A stretch of 64,000 bases of DNA from Deltaproteobacteria bacterium (GCA_016717595.1 JADKFE010000019.1:1-64000); one strand, 5' to 3'; positions 44,240-53,586 are shown, counted from the stretch's first letter. Notes: generated by a model from the letters alone, not told the origin. Translations and numbers: made by a program.

Positions 44240-45873
44240 TCCGCCCAGCCCGCGTCTTCGCCGTCGCCCGGCGTGATCTCAAGGTGGTCCTCGCGGGCAA
44301 AGGCTCCTGGCGCCTCGGCCTCACCGCCTTGGCGCTGCTGCTGCCCGCCGGGGCGCTGCCGCTGCCTGAGTTCAAGACGCCCTTGGAGATCGCCCAAGCC
44401 GCCGGGGACATCCCGCCGAGCTTGGCCGACCGCATCCAGCACAACCCACGCTTCGGGCTGAGGATGGAGGGCGAGGCCCCGGTGCTCGTGCACACCAGCC
44501 GCGTGCCGCCGCCGCTGCGGGAGGTGCTCGACACCTTGCCCGGTGAGCCGACGGTGCGGTTTGATCTGCGGGCTACCGAGTTTCCGGTTCCTCAACGCGG
44601 GCTGCTCCTGGCGCTCTTGAGCCTCTCGTTGTTGACCGGCCCGCTCACCGAGAGCCTCGCCGGAGAGCGCAGCCGCAAGACCTTGTTGAGCCTGCTCACG
44701 GCGTCGATCTCCCGGGGTGAGCTGGCCTTGGGCAAGTGGCTGGCCTGGGCCGGGGTGTCGAGCGTGATGACCCTCGCCGTCGCGCTCAGCGGGCGGGTGA
44801 CCGGGGCGATGCCGCTGGGGCTGTGGTGCCTGGGCTTGCCCCTGGCGAGCGGCATGGCCGCGGCCTTGGGCCTGTGGTTGGGCCGAGACGCTGAAGATGA
44901 GGTGGACGGCGCCGCGCGCACCCTCCGCGCCCTGCCGGTGATCGCCCTGGGCCTCTTTGGCGCCGCCTACGGCCTCAACATGGTGAGCCCCGGTCTGGGC
45001 GCCGTCGTGCCGCTGGGCGGGGCGCTGTTGTTGGCCGGAGGGCTGCTCACCGGGGTCACACCGGTGATCGGGGCGGTCTTGAGCACCGCCTTTGGGGTCG
45101 GCGCGCTCGTGTGGGGCGTGGCCCGGGCGCTCGACGCCGAGGGTGACCCGCGCCCCTCCCCTGCCCTCTCCGAGCTCAGCCACCTCGGCGTCGGCGCCGC
45201 GGTGTGGTGGCTGCCCGTCGCGGGGCCCGCGGCGTGGGCGTTGGCGGGCAACCCCGACCTGGGCCAGAGCCTCTCCCCGGCGGCCGGCGTGGCCGTGGGC
45301 GGCGCGCTCTTTGGCCTCTACGCGCTTGTGGAGGCCCTGCGCCGCCACTGGAGCCTGGCCGAGCTGCTCAACCTGCCCACCGAGGGGGTTCGTAGCCTCT
45401 ACTTTCCTCGGGCGGCGCTCGTCGGCGTCGCCTTGTCGTTGAGCGCGGCGGCGACGGCGGCGCTGCCTTTCCCCGACAACGGCTGGCTCTACGCCATTCG
45501 CCTGCGCCTGAGCGCGGGCCTCGACCCCGGCTGGGCGGGCTGGATCCCGGCGATCGTGGCCGTGGCCGGGCAAGAGCTGATGTTCCGCGGGCTCTTGCAG
45601 CGCGCCGTGGGCCCCCTCCGGGCGGGGCTGTTCTTTGTGCTCGTGTGCTCACCCCTCGATCCCCTCCGCGGCGCGGCGGCGGCGGCGGCCTTGGCCCTGC
45701 TCGCCCAGCGCGGCGGCGTGCCCTTGGCGCTCATCGCCCGGCTGGCCTGGGCCCTGGCGCCCGAGTCGCTGTCCATCGCCAGCCCCGGCGGGGCCTGGGT
45801 GGCCCTGGCGGTGGCGGTGGGCGCGGCGGCCTTGGGGGCGGAGCGACCGCTGGGGTTCTTGGGGAGGAGGTAG
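44236..45873 (+). CDS. ABC-2 permease fused to CPBP-family intramembrane protease domain
   Basis: This is a 545-aa membrane fusion. The N-terminal ~370 residues resemble an ABC-2/NatB permease with a periplasmic loop and LTGPLTESLAGERSRKTLLS. The C-terminal ~170 residues carry a CPBP (Abi/CAAX-like) segment with VAGQELMFRGLLQRAVG, a form of the conserved ExxxR motif in which the first Glu is replaced by Gln. Such fusions are known in other bacteria. Start is GTG overlapping the previous stop (GTGA). It forms a three-gene exporter with the two upstream genes. Confidence 0.78.
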   Translation: MIRPARVFAVARRDLKVVLAGKGSWRLGLTALALLLPAGALPLPEFKTPLEIAQAAGDIPPSLADRIQHNPRFGLRMEGEAPVLVHTSRVPPPLREVLDTLPGEPTVRFDLRATEFPVPQRGLLLALLSLSLLTGPLTESLAGERSRKTLLSLLTASISRGELALGKWLAWAGVSSVMTLAVALSGRVTGAMPLGLWCLGLPLASGMAAALGLWLGRDAEDEVDGAARTLRALPVIALGLFGAAYGLNMVSPGLGAVVPLGGALLLAGGLLTGVTPVIGAVLSTAFGVGALVWGVARALDAEGDPRPSPALSELSHLGVGAAVWWLPVAGPAAWALAGNPDLGQSLSPAAGVAVGGALFGLYALVEALRRHWSLAELLNLPTEGVRSLYFPRAALVGVALSLSAAATAALPFPDNGWLYAIRLRLSAGLDPGWAGWIPAIVAVAGQELMFRGLLQRAVGPLRAGLFFVLVCSPLDPLRGAAAAAALALLAQRGGVPLALIARLAWALAPESLSIASPGGAWVALAVAVGAAALGAERPLGFLGRR

Positions 45874-45964
45874 AGTGTGGGGTGGGGCGCCGCCCCGCGC
45901 CGAGAGCAGCCAAGCGCCGCGCGCTGGGTTACATGCCCGCGCACCCCTGGAGGCCCGCTCCCCC

Positions 45965-46921
45965 ATGTCCGGCACCCCACCGACCGGAAGAAAGCCCCCC
46001 TGGATCAAGGTGCGGCTGCCTACAGGCGAGCGGCAGGCCCGCTACAACCAGGTGCGTGAGCGCGCCCGGGATCTCGGCCTGCACACCGTCTGCGAGGAGG
46101 CCAAGTGCCCCAACATCGGCGAGTGCTGGGGCGGCGGCACGGCCACGTTTATGGTGATGGGCGACATCTGCACCCGGGGCTGCCGCTTCTGCGCGGTCAC
46201 CACCCGGCGCAAGGGCGGGCCCCTCGATCCGCTGGAGCCCCAGAAGGTCGCCAACGCCATCGCCGAGATGCAGCTTGATTATGTCGTCGTCACCTCCGTT
46301 GACCGCGACGACCTCCCCGACCAAGGCGCGGACCACCTCGCGGCCTGCATCCGCGAGATCCAATCGCGCAACCCGCGCACGCTCTTGGAGGTGCTCATCC
46401 CCGACTTCCGGGGAGATCTCGACCTCTTGCAGCGGGTGATCGACGCCGAGCCTACGGTTCTGGCCCACAACGTCGAGACGATCCCGCGCCTCACCGCCAA
46501 GGTGCGCGACCCCCGGGCCACCTGGGATCAGTCCGTGGCCGTGCTCGCCCATGTGAAGGCCACACGCCCGGCGATGTTCACCAAGTCCTCCCTGATGGTG
46601 GGCCTCGGCGAGACGCTGGACGAGGTGGTGGACGCCATGCGCGCCCTTCGCGCGGTCGGGGTCGACTTCTTGACCCTCGGCCAGTACCTCCAGCCCACGC
46701 CGCTGCACCTCAAGATCAGCGAGTATGTGACGCCGGAGCGCTTCGCCGAGTACGAGCGGCTCGGCCTCGACCTGGGCTTCACCTACGTCGCCTCGGGCCC
46801 GCTCGTGCGCTCTAGCTACAAAGCCGGCGAGTTTTTTATCCACCAGCACATCGAGGCGATGCGCGGACACAGCGCGCCTTCAGAGGGGAGTCCCGAATGG
46901 ACCACACCGCCCACGCCGTGA
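45965..46921 (+). CDS. lipA: Lipoyl synthase
   Basis: This is a 318-aa radical-SAM enzyme inserting two sulfurs into octanoyl groups on lipoyl domains. It has both cluster motifs: CEEAKCPNIGEC for the auxiliary [4Fe-4S] and CTRGCRFC for the radical-SAM cluster. PPWIKVRLPTGERQARYNQV and SLMVGLGETLDEV are also typical. It opens the 2-oxoacid dehydrogenase operon and overlaps the E1beta gene by 25 bases, consistent with supplying lipoate to the adjacent E2. The ribosome site is weak. Confidence 0.96.
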   Translation: MSGTPPTGRKPPWIKVRLPTGERQARYNQVRERARDLGLHTVCEEAKCPNIGECWGGGTATFMVMGDICTRGCRFCAVTTRRKGGPLDPLEPQKVANAIAEMQLDYVVVTSVDRDDLPDQGADHLAACIREIQSRNPRTLLEVLIPDFRGDLDLLQRVIDAEPTVLAHNVETIPRLTAKVRDPRATWDQSVAVLAHVKATRPAMFTKSSLMVGLGETLDEVVDAMRALRAVGVDFLTLGQYLQPTPLHLKISEYVTPERFAEYERLGLDLGFTYVASGPLVRSSYKAGEFFIHQHIEAMRGHSAPSEGSPEWTTPPTP

Positions 46922-47844
46922 GCCGCCCCCGGGCCTACGCCGACCGCCTCGCGGCCTTAGAGTCGGGCGCGCCCAGCGCGGTGAGCCTGCGTGAAGGTGT
47001 CGCGCTGGCGCAACATCACGCCTTGGCCACCGACGCCCGGGTGATGCTGCTCGGAGAGTCTGTGGGTCGTCTTGGCGGCGCGTTCGGCAGCTCTGAAGGG
47101 CTCCAGGCCCGCTTTGGCGCCGAGCGTGTGATCGACCTGCCCATCTCCTCCGCGGGCGCCGTGGGCCTCGCCATCGGCCTCGCGCTCGCGGGCAAACGCC
47201 CCGTCGTTGAGCTCGGCGGCGCCTTGGGCCCGGCCTTGGGGCAGCTCCAACAAGAGCTCGCCGCGCCTGGGGCCGAGAACCCCACGCCCATCGTGCTGCG
47301 TTGGGTGCAAGACACCCCCGACGCCCCCGTGCCCGTCGGTGTTGTGGCCGACGTCCACAACCTCCAGATCGCCCTGCCGTCTACCCCCCAAGACGCCCAA
47401 GGCCTGATCCTGGGGGCCCTGCAACAAGACGGCGCGGTGTTGATCATCGAGACCGTCTCTGTGCTCGGTGAAGAGGGCCAACACAGCGTCACCCCCGTGC
47501 CGATGGGCCGGGCGAATGTGCGCTGTGCCGGAGATCAGCTCACGGTGATCACCGCCGGATCCGGGGTAAAAGCCGCCTTGGCCGCCGCCGCGGAGTCCGA
47601 GGTGTCCATCGAGGTCATCGACCTCGTGAGCCTGCGCCCCTTGGACCTGCGAACAATCGTGGCCTCTGTGTCGCGTACAGGCCGGGTGCTCCTCGCGGTG
47701 GAGCCCGGCTGGGGCGCGATGGCGGAGGAGATCCTCGGCGCGGTCACCCGGGCGTGTTTCCTTCATTTAGAGTCGCCGCCCCAGACGGTCACCGCCTCGG
47801 CGGCGGCCATCGTCGAGGCCGCGTCTCAGAGCCTTCATTACTGA
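46897..47844 (+). CDS. 2-oxoacid dehydrogenase E1 beta-like subunit (probably degenerate)
   Basis: This is a 315-aa transketolase-type E1 beta subunit. It keeps VMLLGESVGRLGGAFG (with the catalytic Glu), LPISSAGAVGLAIGLALAG, IALPSTPQDAQGLILGAL and EVIDLVSLRPLDLRTIVASV. The region that normally carries the active-site His (Gly-x-x-His-Ser ahead of the VMPST-type block) is shortened and lacks HS; here it reads PVPVGVVADVHNLQIALPST. This may impair TPP-dependent decarboxylation. It sits between lipA and E2 in the operon. GAGGGGAG precedes the ATG. Confidence 0.88.
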   Translation: MDHTAHAVSRPRAYADRLAALESGAPSAVSLREGVALAQHHALATDARVMLLGESVGRLGGAFGSSEGLQARFGAERVIDLPISSAGAVGLAIGLALAGKRPVVELGGALGPALGQLQQELAAPGAENPTPIVLRWVQDTPDAPVPVGVVADVHNLQIALPSTPQDAQGLILGALQQDGAVLIIETVSVLGEEGQHSVTPVPMGRANVRCAGDQLTVITAGSGVKAALAAAAESEVSIEVIDLVSLRPLDLRTIVASVSRTGRVLLAVEPGWGAMAEEILGAVTRACFLHLESPPQTVTASAAAIVEAASQSLHY

Positions 47845-47886
47845 TCCCCCCTTCGGCCCCCGCGGCCACCCTGCCAGGAGCGTCGT

Positions 47887-49182
47887 ATGTTCGTGTTTCA
47901 CCTCCCCGAGATCGGCGAAGGCGTGGTCGAGGGTGAGATCGTGCAGTGGCTCGTCAAGGTCGGCGACGTGGTCTCTGAAGACCAGCCCGTCTGCGAGATC
48001 ATGACCGACAAGGCCACCGTCGAGATCTCCACCCCCAAAGGCGGCCGCGTGGTGCAGCTCTTTGGGAAGCCTGGGGACGTGATCAAGGTCCACAGCACCT
48101 TGGCGAACATCGACACCGACGGCAGCGCCCCCCGGGTGACCGTGCCGGAGATCCCCGTGCCGGCGCCCGTCAAGGCGGCCCCGGCCCCGACGCCTCTGGC
48201 CGTGGTGCCCCCCGCGCCCGTCGCGGCGCCCGCGCCTGTCGTCGCTGAGGTCCGCGAGGGCAACAAGGCCCTGGCCACCCCCGCCGTGCGCCGCCACGCC
48301 CGTGAGCTTGAGCTCGACATCCACGCCGTGCCCGGCAGCGGCAAAGGCGGCCGCGTCACCCATGACGATCTCGCGCGGTTCACCCAGCCCGCCGCCGAGG
48401 CCCCGGCCGTCGAGGCGCCCGCCGCCGCCGAGCCGGTCATCCCCGTCGCCGTGCCCCAGGCCGCGCCCCAGCCCACGGGCAGCGAGACGCACATCCCGAT
48501 CATCGGCCTGCGCCGCAAGATCGCCCAGCAGATGGTGAAGGCGTACAGCACCGCGCCGCACTTCACCTACGTCGATGAGATCGACATGACCGATCTTGTG
48601 GCCCTGCGCGGCCGCCTCAAGGGCCGGGCCGAGGCCAAAGGTGTGAAGCTCACCTACATCCCGTTCATCATGAAGGCCCTGGCGGCGGTGTTCCGCGAGT
48701 TCCCGAACGTCAACGCCAACGTCATCGAGGATCCCTTCACGCTCGTGGTCAAGGGCGACGTGAACATCGGCGTGGCCACGGACAGCCCCCAAGGTCTGTA
48801 TGTGCCGGTGATCAAGAACGTCGAGCGCAAGAGCGTCCTGCAGCTCGCCGCCGAGCTTCAAGACGTCACCACCCGCGTTCGTGAGGGCAAGGTTCGTGTG
48901 GATGAGCTGCAGGGCGGCACCTTCACCATCACGTCCGTGGGCAACATCGGCGGGGTGTTCGCCACGCCGATCCTCAACCACCCCGAGGTCGCTATCCTCG
49001 GCGTGAACAAGATCGTCAAGCGCCCCGTGGTGCGGGACGACCAGATCGTCATCCGCGAGATGTTGTACCTCTCCCCCAGCTTCGACCACCGCATCATCGA
49101 CGGCGCCGTGGCCGCCCGCTTCGTCTCGGCGCTCAAGGCGCTGTTAGAGGATCCCGACGCCCTCTTCTTGGAGATGGCCTGA
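47887..49182 (+). CDS. 2-oxoacid dehydrogenase E2 component (dihydrolipoyl acyltransferase)
   Basis: This is a 431-aa protein with the standard E2 order: one lipoyl domain (residues 1-77, lipoyl-Lys42 in MTDKATVEI), an Ala/Pro linker, a peripheral-subunit-binding domain (KALATPAVRRHARELELDI), a second linker, and a catalytic core with LSPSFDHRIIDGAVAARF carrying the conserved His and Asp. It should form the multimeric core of the complex. Which oxoacid is used cannot be told from sequence. A clean ATG start precedes MFVFHLPEIGEGVVEGEI. Confidence 0.95.
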   Translation: MFVFHLPEIGEGVVEGEIVQWLVKVGDVVSEDQPVCEIMTDKATVEISTPKGGRVVQLFGKPGDVIKVHSTLANIDTDGSAPRVTVPEIPVPAPVKAAPAPTPLAVVPPAPVAAPAPVVAEVREGNKALATPAVRRHARELELDIHAVPGSGKGGRVTHDDLARFTQPAAEAPAVEAPAAAEPVIPVAVPQAAPQPTGSETHIPIIGLRRKIAQQMVKAYSTAPHFTYVDEIDMTDLVALRGRLKGRAEAKGVKLTYIPFIMKALAAVFREFPNVNANVIEDPFTLVVKGDVNIGVATDSPQGLYVPVIKNVERKSVLQLAAELQDVTTRVREGKVRVDELQGGTFTITSVGNIGGVFATPILNHPEVAILGVNKIVKRPVVRDDQIVIREMLYLSPSFDHRIIDGAVAARFVSALKALLEDPDALFLEMA

Positions 49183-49866
49183 TGTCGATGCGTGAGGCGA
49201 TACGCCAGGTTCGAGACGCCGCACAGACGCTCAACGCCCGCGGCCCCAAGCCCTTCCCCATCGTGGTGCAAGGCTTGGAGGCGGTGATCGTCGGCGGCGT
49301 GCTCGGCGTTGAGCGCAAAGACTGGATCGTGCCCGGCCTGCGTGAGCGGGTGGGGGCGGTCTTGCGGGGCTGCCCCGTGGAGCGTCTCGCCGACGCCTCT
49401 GTGGGCGCGCGACCGTATCGAGTGGCCCCGGTGAGCCAAGACCCGGCCAACCGCCTCCTGCACGCCGTGGGGCTCAGCCTCGCCGAGCGGGATCGGGCGA
49501 CGCTGTGTTTTGTGGGCCAAGGCTCGGCCTCCTGCGGGGCGTTCCACGAGGCGCTCAACTTGGCGGCGCTCCACCGGGTGAACCTGATCATCGTGGCCCA
49601 CACCTGGAACCTGGATGAGCCCGGCGCGCCCCTGGCCCGGCAGCTCGCGGGCACCTTGGCGTCCAAAGCGCCTGGCCTTCGGCGTTCACGCCACGACCGT
49701 CGACGGCGGGCTCGTCACCGCGGTGCTCTCGGCGGTGGCCGAGGCCCGGGCGCACGGCGGCCCCCACCTCATCGAAGCGCGGCTCCATCGCGGCGACGAC
49801 CCTCTGCGGCGCGCTGAAGAGGAGCTCACTGAGCACGAACCCTCGGCGGTCGCCCAGACGGGCTGA
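49182..49866 (+). CDS. Degenerate 2-oxoacid dehydrogenase E1 alpha-like subunit, frameshifted
   Basis: The first frame begins MSMREAIRQVRDAAQTL and runs through GAPLARQLAGTLAS. The continuing C-terminal part (LAFGVHATTVDGG to SAVAQTG) is in the next frame. Removing one A from the AAA at 49665-49667, or one C at 49671-49672, rejoins about 227 aa. It is shorter than E1alpha (about 330-360). The TPP/Mg motif, normally GDG followed ~26 residues later by NN, here reads CFVGQGSASCGAFHEALNL then HTWNL, lacking the metal-ligand Asp. ATG overlaps the E2 stop (TGATG). Confidence 0.75.
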
Positions 49867-49890
49867 CGCCTCACCCCCAGGAGAAGTTTT

Positions 49891-51300
49891 ATGGAGACCC
49901 GCAGCTATGACGCCGTGATCATCGGCGCCGGCCCCGGCGGCTACCCCTGCGCCATCCGCCTCGCCCAGCTCGGCGTGAAGACGCTCTGTATCGAGAAGGA
50001 GTACTGGGGCGGGGTGTGCCTCAACGTCGGCTGCATCCCCTCCAAGGCGCTCATCACCGCAGGCAAACGGTTCCAAGAGATCCGTCACGCGGACACCATG
50101 GGCATCGTCGTTCAGGGTGAGCCCACCCTCGATGTGCCCAAGCTCATCGCGTGGAAAGACGGCATCGTCAAGAAGCTCACCGGCGGCATCAGCCAGCTCC
50201 TCAAACAGAACGGGGCTGAGCGTCTCGTCGGCCACGCGCGCTTCTTGGCGCCGGGCCGCCTGCAGGTGGAGACGGCTGAAGGCCCGGTCATCGTCGAGGG
50301 CAAACACATCGTCATCGCCACGGGCTCAAAGCCGATTCAGATCCCCGGCTTCTCCTTCGCCGATGACCGCGTGATGGACTCCACGAAGGCCCTGGCCGTC
50401 ACTGAGGTGCCCAAGCGCCTCGCGGTGATCGGCGGCGGCTACATCGGCTTGGAGCTCGGCAGCATGATGGCCAAGGTGGGCAGTGACGTCACGGTCATCG
50501 AGATGACCGACGGCCTCCTGCCGGGCTTTGATCCCGAGGTGGTGCGGGTGCTCAACCGCTCGCTCAAGAAGGACAAGGTCAACGTGCGCCTCAAGACCAA
50601 GGCGCTGGGCTGGGAAGAGGGCGACGGCGTGGCCTTGCTCAAGGTGCAGGGCGCTGATGGCAAAGAAGAGGTGCTGGAGGTCGATAAGATCCTCGTCACC
50701 GTGGGCCGCTTCCCGCTCACCCAAGACCTCGGCCTGGAGAACCTCCCCGGCTTGGAGATGGACGGGCGGTTTATCCGCATCGACAAGCAGTGTAAGACCA
50801 ACCTCCCCGGACTGTACGCCATCGGCGACGTGGCCGGGCAGCCGATGTTGGCCCACAAAGCCACCCACGAGGGTGAGGTCTGCGCTGAGGTCATCGCCGG
50901 GCACAAGGTGTTCTTGGACCACAAGCAGGTGCCCGCCGTGGTGTTCACCGACCCCGAGGTCGCCACGGCCGGCATGCAGGAGCACGAGGCCAAGGCCGCG
51001 GGCTTCAACGTGAAGGTGGGCCGGGTGCCCTTCGCCGCCATCGCCCGCGCGCTCACAACAGGCGAGTCCGACGGCTTCGTGAAGATCATCCTCAACGCCG
51101 CCGATGAGCGTGTTTTGGGCGTGACCATCGTGGGCCCCCACGCCTCAGACCTCATCAGCGAGGCCAGCCTGGCGATCGAGATGGACGCCGAGGCTCTGGA
51201 CATCGGCCTCACGATTCACCCGCACCCCACGCTCTCGGAGGCCCTGATGGAGGCCGCCAAACACGCCCGGGGTGAGGCTGTGCATGTGATGAACAAGTAG
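49891..51300 (+). CDS. lpdA: Dihydrolipoyl dehydrogenase (E3)
   Basis: This is a 469-aa FAD disulfide reductase regenerating oxidised lipoyl groups. It has the FAD motif VIIGAGPGGYPCAIRLAQ, redox-active cysteines 43 and 48 in GGVCLNVGCIPSKAL, the NAD motif AVIGGGYIGLELGSMM, and catalytic His in TIHPHPTLSEAL. All core residues are intact. It closes the operon lipA-E1beta-E2-E1alpha-E3 and is followed by a strong hairpin. Confidence 0.96.
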   Translation: METRSYDAVIIGAGPGGYPCAIRLAQLGVKTLCIEKEYWGGVCLNVGCIPSKALITAGKRFQEIRHADTMGIVVQGEPTLDVPKLIAWKDGIVKKLTGGISQLLKQNGAERLVGHARFLAPGRLQVETAEGPVIVEGKHIVIATGSKPIQIPGFSFADDRVMDSTKALAVTEVPKRLAVIGGGYIGLELGSMMAKVGSDVTVIEMTDGLLPGFDPEVVRVLNRSLKKDKVNVRLKTKALGWEEGDGVALLKVQGADGKEEVLEVDKILVTVGRFPLTQDLGLENLPGLEMDGRFIRIDKQCKTNLPGLYAIGDVAGQPMLAHKATHEGEVCAEVIAGHKVFLDHKQVPAVVFTDPEVATAGMQEHEAKAAGFNVKVGRVPFAAIARALTTGESDGFVKIILNAADERVLGVTIVGPHASDLISEASLAIEMDAEALDIGLTIHPHPTLSEALMEAAKHARGEAVHVMNK

Positions 51301-51324
51301 GCGCTGACCCGGCGCCTAAGCCCG

Positions 51325-51358
51325 CAGCCCCGGCCACAGGATCTTGTGGTCGGGGCTG
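51325..51358 (+). terminator. Terminator after lpdA
   Basis: A 14-bp stem (51325-51338 with 51345-51358, one mismatch/wobble) closes a 6-nt loop 25 bases past the lpdA stop. The T-rich tail (TCGTCGTCTT) is imperfect. Confidence 0.7.
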
Positions 51359-51455
51359 TCGTCGTCTTGGGGAGCCCTTCACCAACCCGACATCAACCTC
51401 ACCCTTGCGTCAGGGCCCGATCAGGAGGATCATGGTGGACCCCACTGGAGGTCCG

Positions 51456-52994
51456 ATGCGATCTGCCCTGCCGCTCCTGCTCCTGTCGTTCACCCTCACA
51501 GCGGCGGCCCTCGCGACGGAGCTGCCCAAGTCGGCAGAGCAGCACCTCCACCCCAGCCCGATCCCAGGCGAGCCCGCCACCGTCCCTGGCGCCTGCCCCG
51601 CCCCGCGTGGCCCCGGGAAAGGCGAGTGGAAGACGAACACGCTGCCCGAGACGGCAGAGCGCGCCGCGGCCCTCGCCGCCTTGGAGTCGTGGGCCTTCCC
51701 CGAGATCAGCGCCGAGGCCGAGGCCAACCGCCAAGGGGTGCGCACCGACGGGCTCCTGATCATCCACGGGGGTGAGATCGTCTATGAACGATACGGACGG
51801 GGCTTCACCGCGGACACCCCACACCTCACCTGGTCCGTCTCCAAGACCTACACGGCCACCCTCACCGGCATCGGCGTTCAGCGCGGGCTGTTGAGCTTAG
51901 ACGACTCCATCTGTGAGCACCTCACCCCCGTGGACCCAAGCCACTGTGACACGACGGTGAAGGATCTGTTGGAGTTCGGCTCGGGCACGATGTGGAAAGA
52001 GAGCTATGAGGGCGCCCCGCCGACCAGCTCCTCCGTGGTGGCGATGCTCTACGGTCAGGGCCACGAGGACGTGGTCGCCTTCGTCACCGCCCAGCCCCGC
52101 CGCGTGGCGCCCGGGACGCATTTCCAGTACAGCTCCGGCGACACCAACCTGCTCTCTGGCGTGCTCGGCGCCGCGCTCACGCCCACGGGCGGCGATCAGT
52201 TCCCGTGGACGATGCTGTTTGACCCTCTGGGCGTCACCACCGCCGTGTGGGAGCGCGACACAAAAGGCACCTACATCGGCTCGTCCTATGTGTACGCCAC
52301 CCCACGGGACATGGCGCGTCTGGGCATGTTGTGGCTCGACGACGGCTGTTTTCAGGGGGAGCGCTGGCTGCCAGAGGGCTGGGTGGCGGAGTCAAGCGCC
52401 GTGTCGGAGACGATCCAGAGCGGCGCCATCGACCGTGAGACCGGGGACGTACAAGGCCGCCAGGTCTGGCTCAACCTGCCCGTCTACGGCCTGGGAGACA
52501 GCACGCGGCCCTGGCCGGGCTCACCGCCCGACTTATACGGCGCCATGGGCCACTGGAAACAGAGCATCCTCATGGTGCCGTCTCACGACCTCGTGATCGT
52601 GCGCACCGGCGACGACCGCGACGGGAGCTTCTCTTGGGACACCCTCGTGCAGCGCTCCATCACGCTCGTGAACCCCACCGCCGGGCCGCCCCCCGCGGAT
52701 GTGCCCGCGCCGGACAACATCAAACGCGCCCCGGTCCTGAGCGCCGACCCGATGGAGTTTGACACGGGGCTTCTGCGCATCGCCGCCAACTACGGCGCCA
52801 AGCTCGGCTGCTCCTGCGCCTTCGTGATGGATCGAGATGACGCACAGTGCGCGGCGTTCGTGAAGGCCAGCCCCGACATCGTGAAGGTGCGGTACGACCG
52901 TGAGAACAAGGTGGCCAAAGCGACGGCGCTGGGCGTCGTGCGCGCCACGGCGAGCTACCGAGGCCCTCGTGAAGGGTGTACAATCGATCCTTGA
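51456..52994 (+). CDS. Secreted serine hydrolase (beta-lactamase/class C-like)
   Basis: This is a 512-aa protein with a signal peptide (MRSALPLLLLSFTLTAAALA) and a penicillin-binding/class-C-type serine hydrolase domain. The nucleophile is in WSVSKTYTATLTGIG (SxxK) and the Tyr motif is in FQYSSGDTNLLSGVLG. GHWKQSILMVPSHDLVIVR near the C-terminus corresponds to the KTG-side strand. A further region with clustered Cys (GCSCAFVMDRDDAQC) follows the domain. Probably an exported esterase or amidohydrolase. Start 51456 has GGAGG; an in-frame ATG at 51432 with AGGAGG is also possible. Confidence 0.85.
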   Translation: MRSALPLLLLSFTLTAAALATELPKSAEQHLHPSPIPGEPATVPGACPAPRGPGKGEWKTNTLPETAERAAALAALESWAFPEISAEAEANRQGVRTDGLLIIHGGEIVYERYGRGFTADTPHLTWSVSKTYTATLTGIGVQRGLLSLDDSICEHLTPVDPSHCDTTVKDLLEFGSGTMWKESYEGAPPTSSSVVAMLYGQGHEDVVAFVTAQPRRVAPGTHFQYSSGDTNLLSGVLGAALTPTGGDQFPWTMLFDPLGVTTAVWERDTKGTYIGSSYVYATPRDMARLGMLWLDDGCFQGERWLPEGWVAESSAVSETIQSGAIDRETGDVQGRQVWLNLPVYGLGDSTRPWPGSPPDLYGAMGHWKQSILMVPSHDLVIVRTGDDRDGSFSWDTLVQRSITLVNPTAGPPPADVPAPDNIKRAPVLSADPMEFDTGLLRIAANYGAKLGCSCAFVMDRDDAQCAAFVKASPDIVKVRYDRENKVAKATALGVVRATASYRGPREGCTIDP

Positions 52995-53032
52995 GGGCGC
53001 CGCCGCCCGTCACTCCACTCCCAGGAGCGTTG

Positions 53033-53586
53033 ATGTTCTTCTTCTTATGGATGGTCACCCCAAGCTTCGCCCAAGTACACTCCGGCGACACCGGGTGGTG
53101 GGACGACTCCACCTGCGCTGGCGGCGAGAACGACGGCCCTGGCGAGTACCTGGGCGGTGAGAGCTGCGGCGCGCCGATCATGGTGGGGTACTGCACCTAT
53201 CATTTTGGCGGCGCCTGCCCCGACCTTGACTCCTTTCGAGACGAGCTGCGTGAGCCGTATGGCTATGGGTACACCGGGCCCTGCTCACCGACCGATCCGG
53301 TGGCGTTCTCCGCCAACTTTAGCTTCAACGAAGGCGGAACCACCTACTATTTTGACCAGCTCGGCGCGATGGTCGGCGCAGAGGCCTGGTCGGGGCTCGG
53401 CTACGGCTGCTGCGAGGGCCACGAGGTGTACGACTGGACCTTCGGCGTCACCGGCCCCTGCACCCCTTGGGATCCTCGAAAGATGAAGTTTGACGACACA
53501 CCGAGGACTCCACGGGCTGCGGCGGCGGCTGCGCGGTGGTGGGCGTCCTGGGCCTGACCGGCGCGCTGCGGCGTCGGCGGCGGTGA
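53033..53586 (+). CDS. MYXO-CTERM surface protein, frameshifted
   Basis: This is a small secreted protein (about 184 aa) with AGGAG before the ATG and a signal MFFFLWMVTPSFA. The mature part is Cys/Gly/Tyr-rich (CCEGHEVYDWTFG). The visible frame diverges at about 53494-53502. In the next frame it ends in a textbook MYXO-CTERM tail: Cys-led STGCGGGCAVVGVLGLTGA followed by RRRRR and stop at 53586. One added base (or removal of one AC) restores it. The stop overlaps the GTG of the following CPBP protease gene. Confidence 0.7.

Noticed and set aside
43918..45573. Long open frame antisense to the ABC permease genes
   Set aside because: It is the mirror of a real, high-GC coding strand: Gln/Arg/His-rich with no domain, as expected for antisense reading in a genome like this.
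47767..49089. Long antisense frame over the E2 gene
   Set aside because: The plus strand encodes a complete E2 with all catalytic motifs; the antisense product is low-complexity Gly/His/Asp.
49182..49866. E1alpha-like gene as a true pseudogene
   Set aside because: A one-base correction restores a continuous protein and six other genes show the same type of split, so sequencing error is more likely. The motif loss is a separate point and is kept as a finding.
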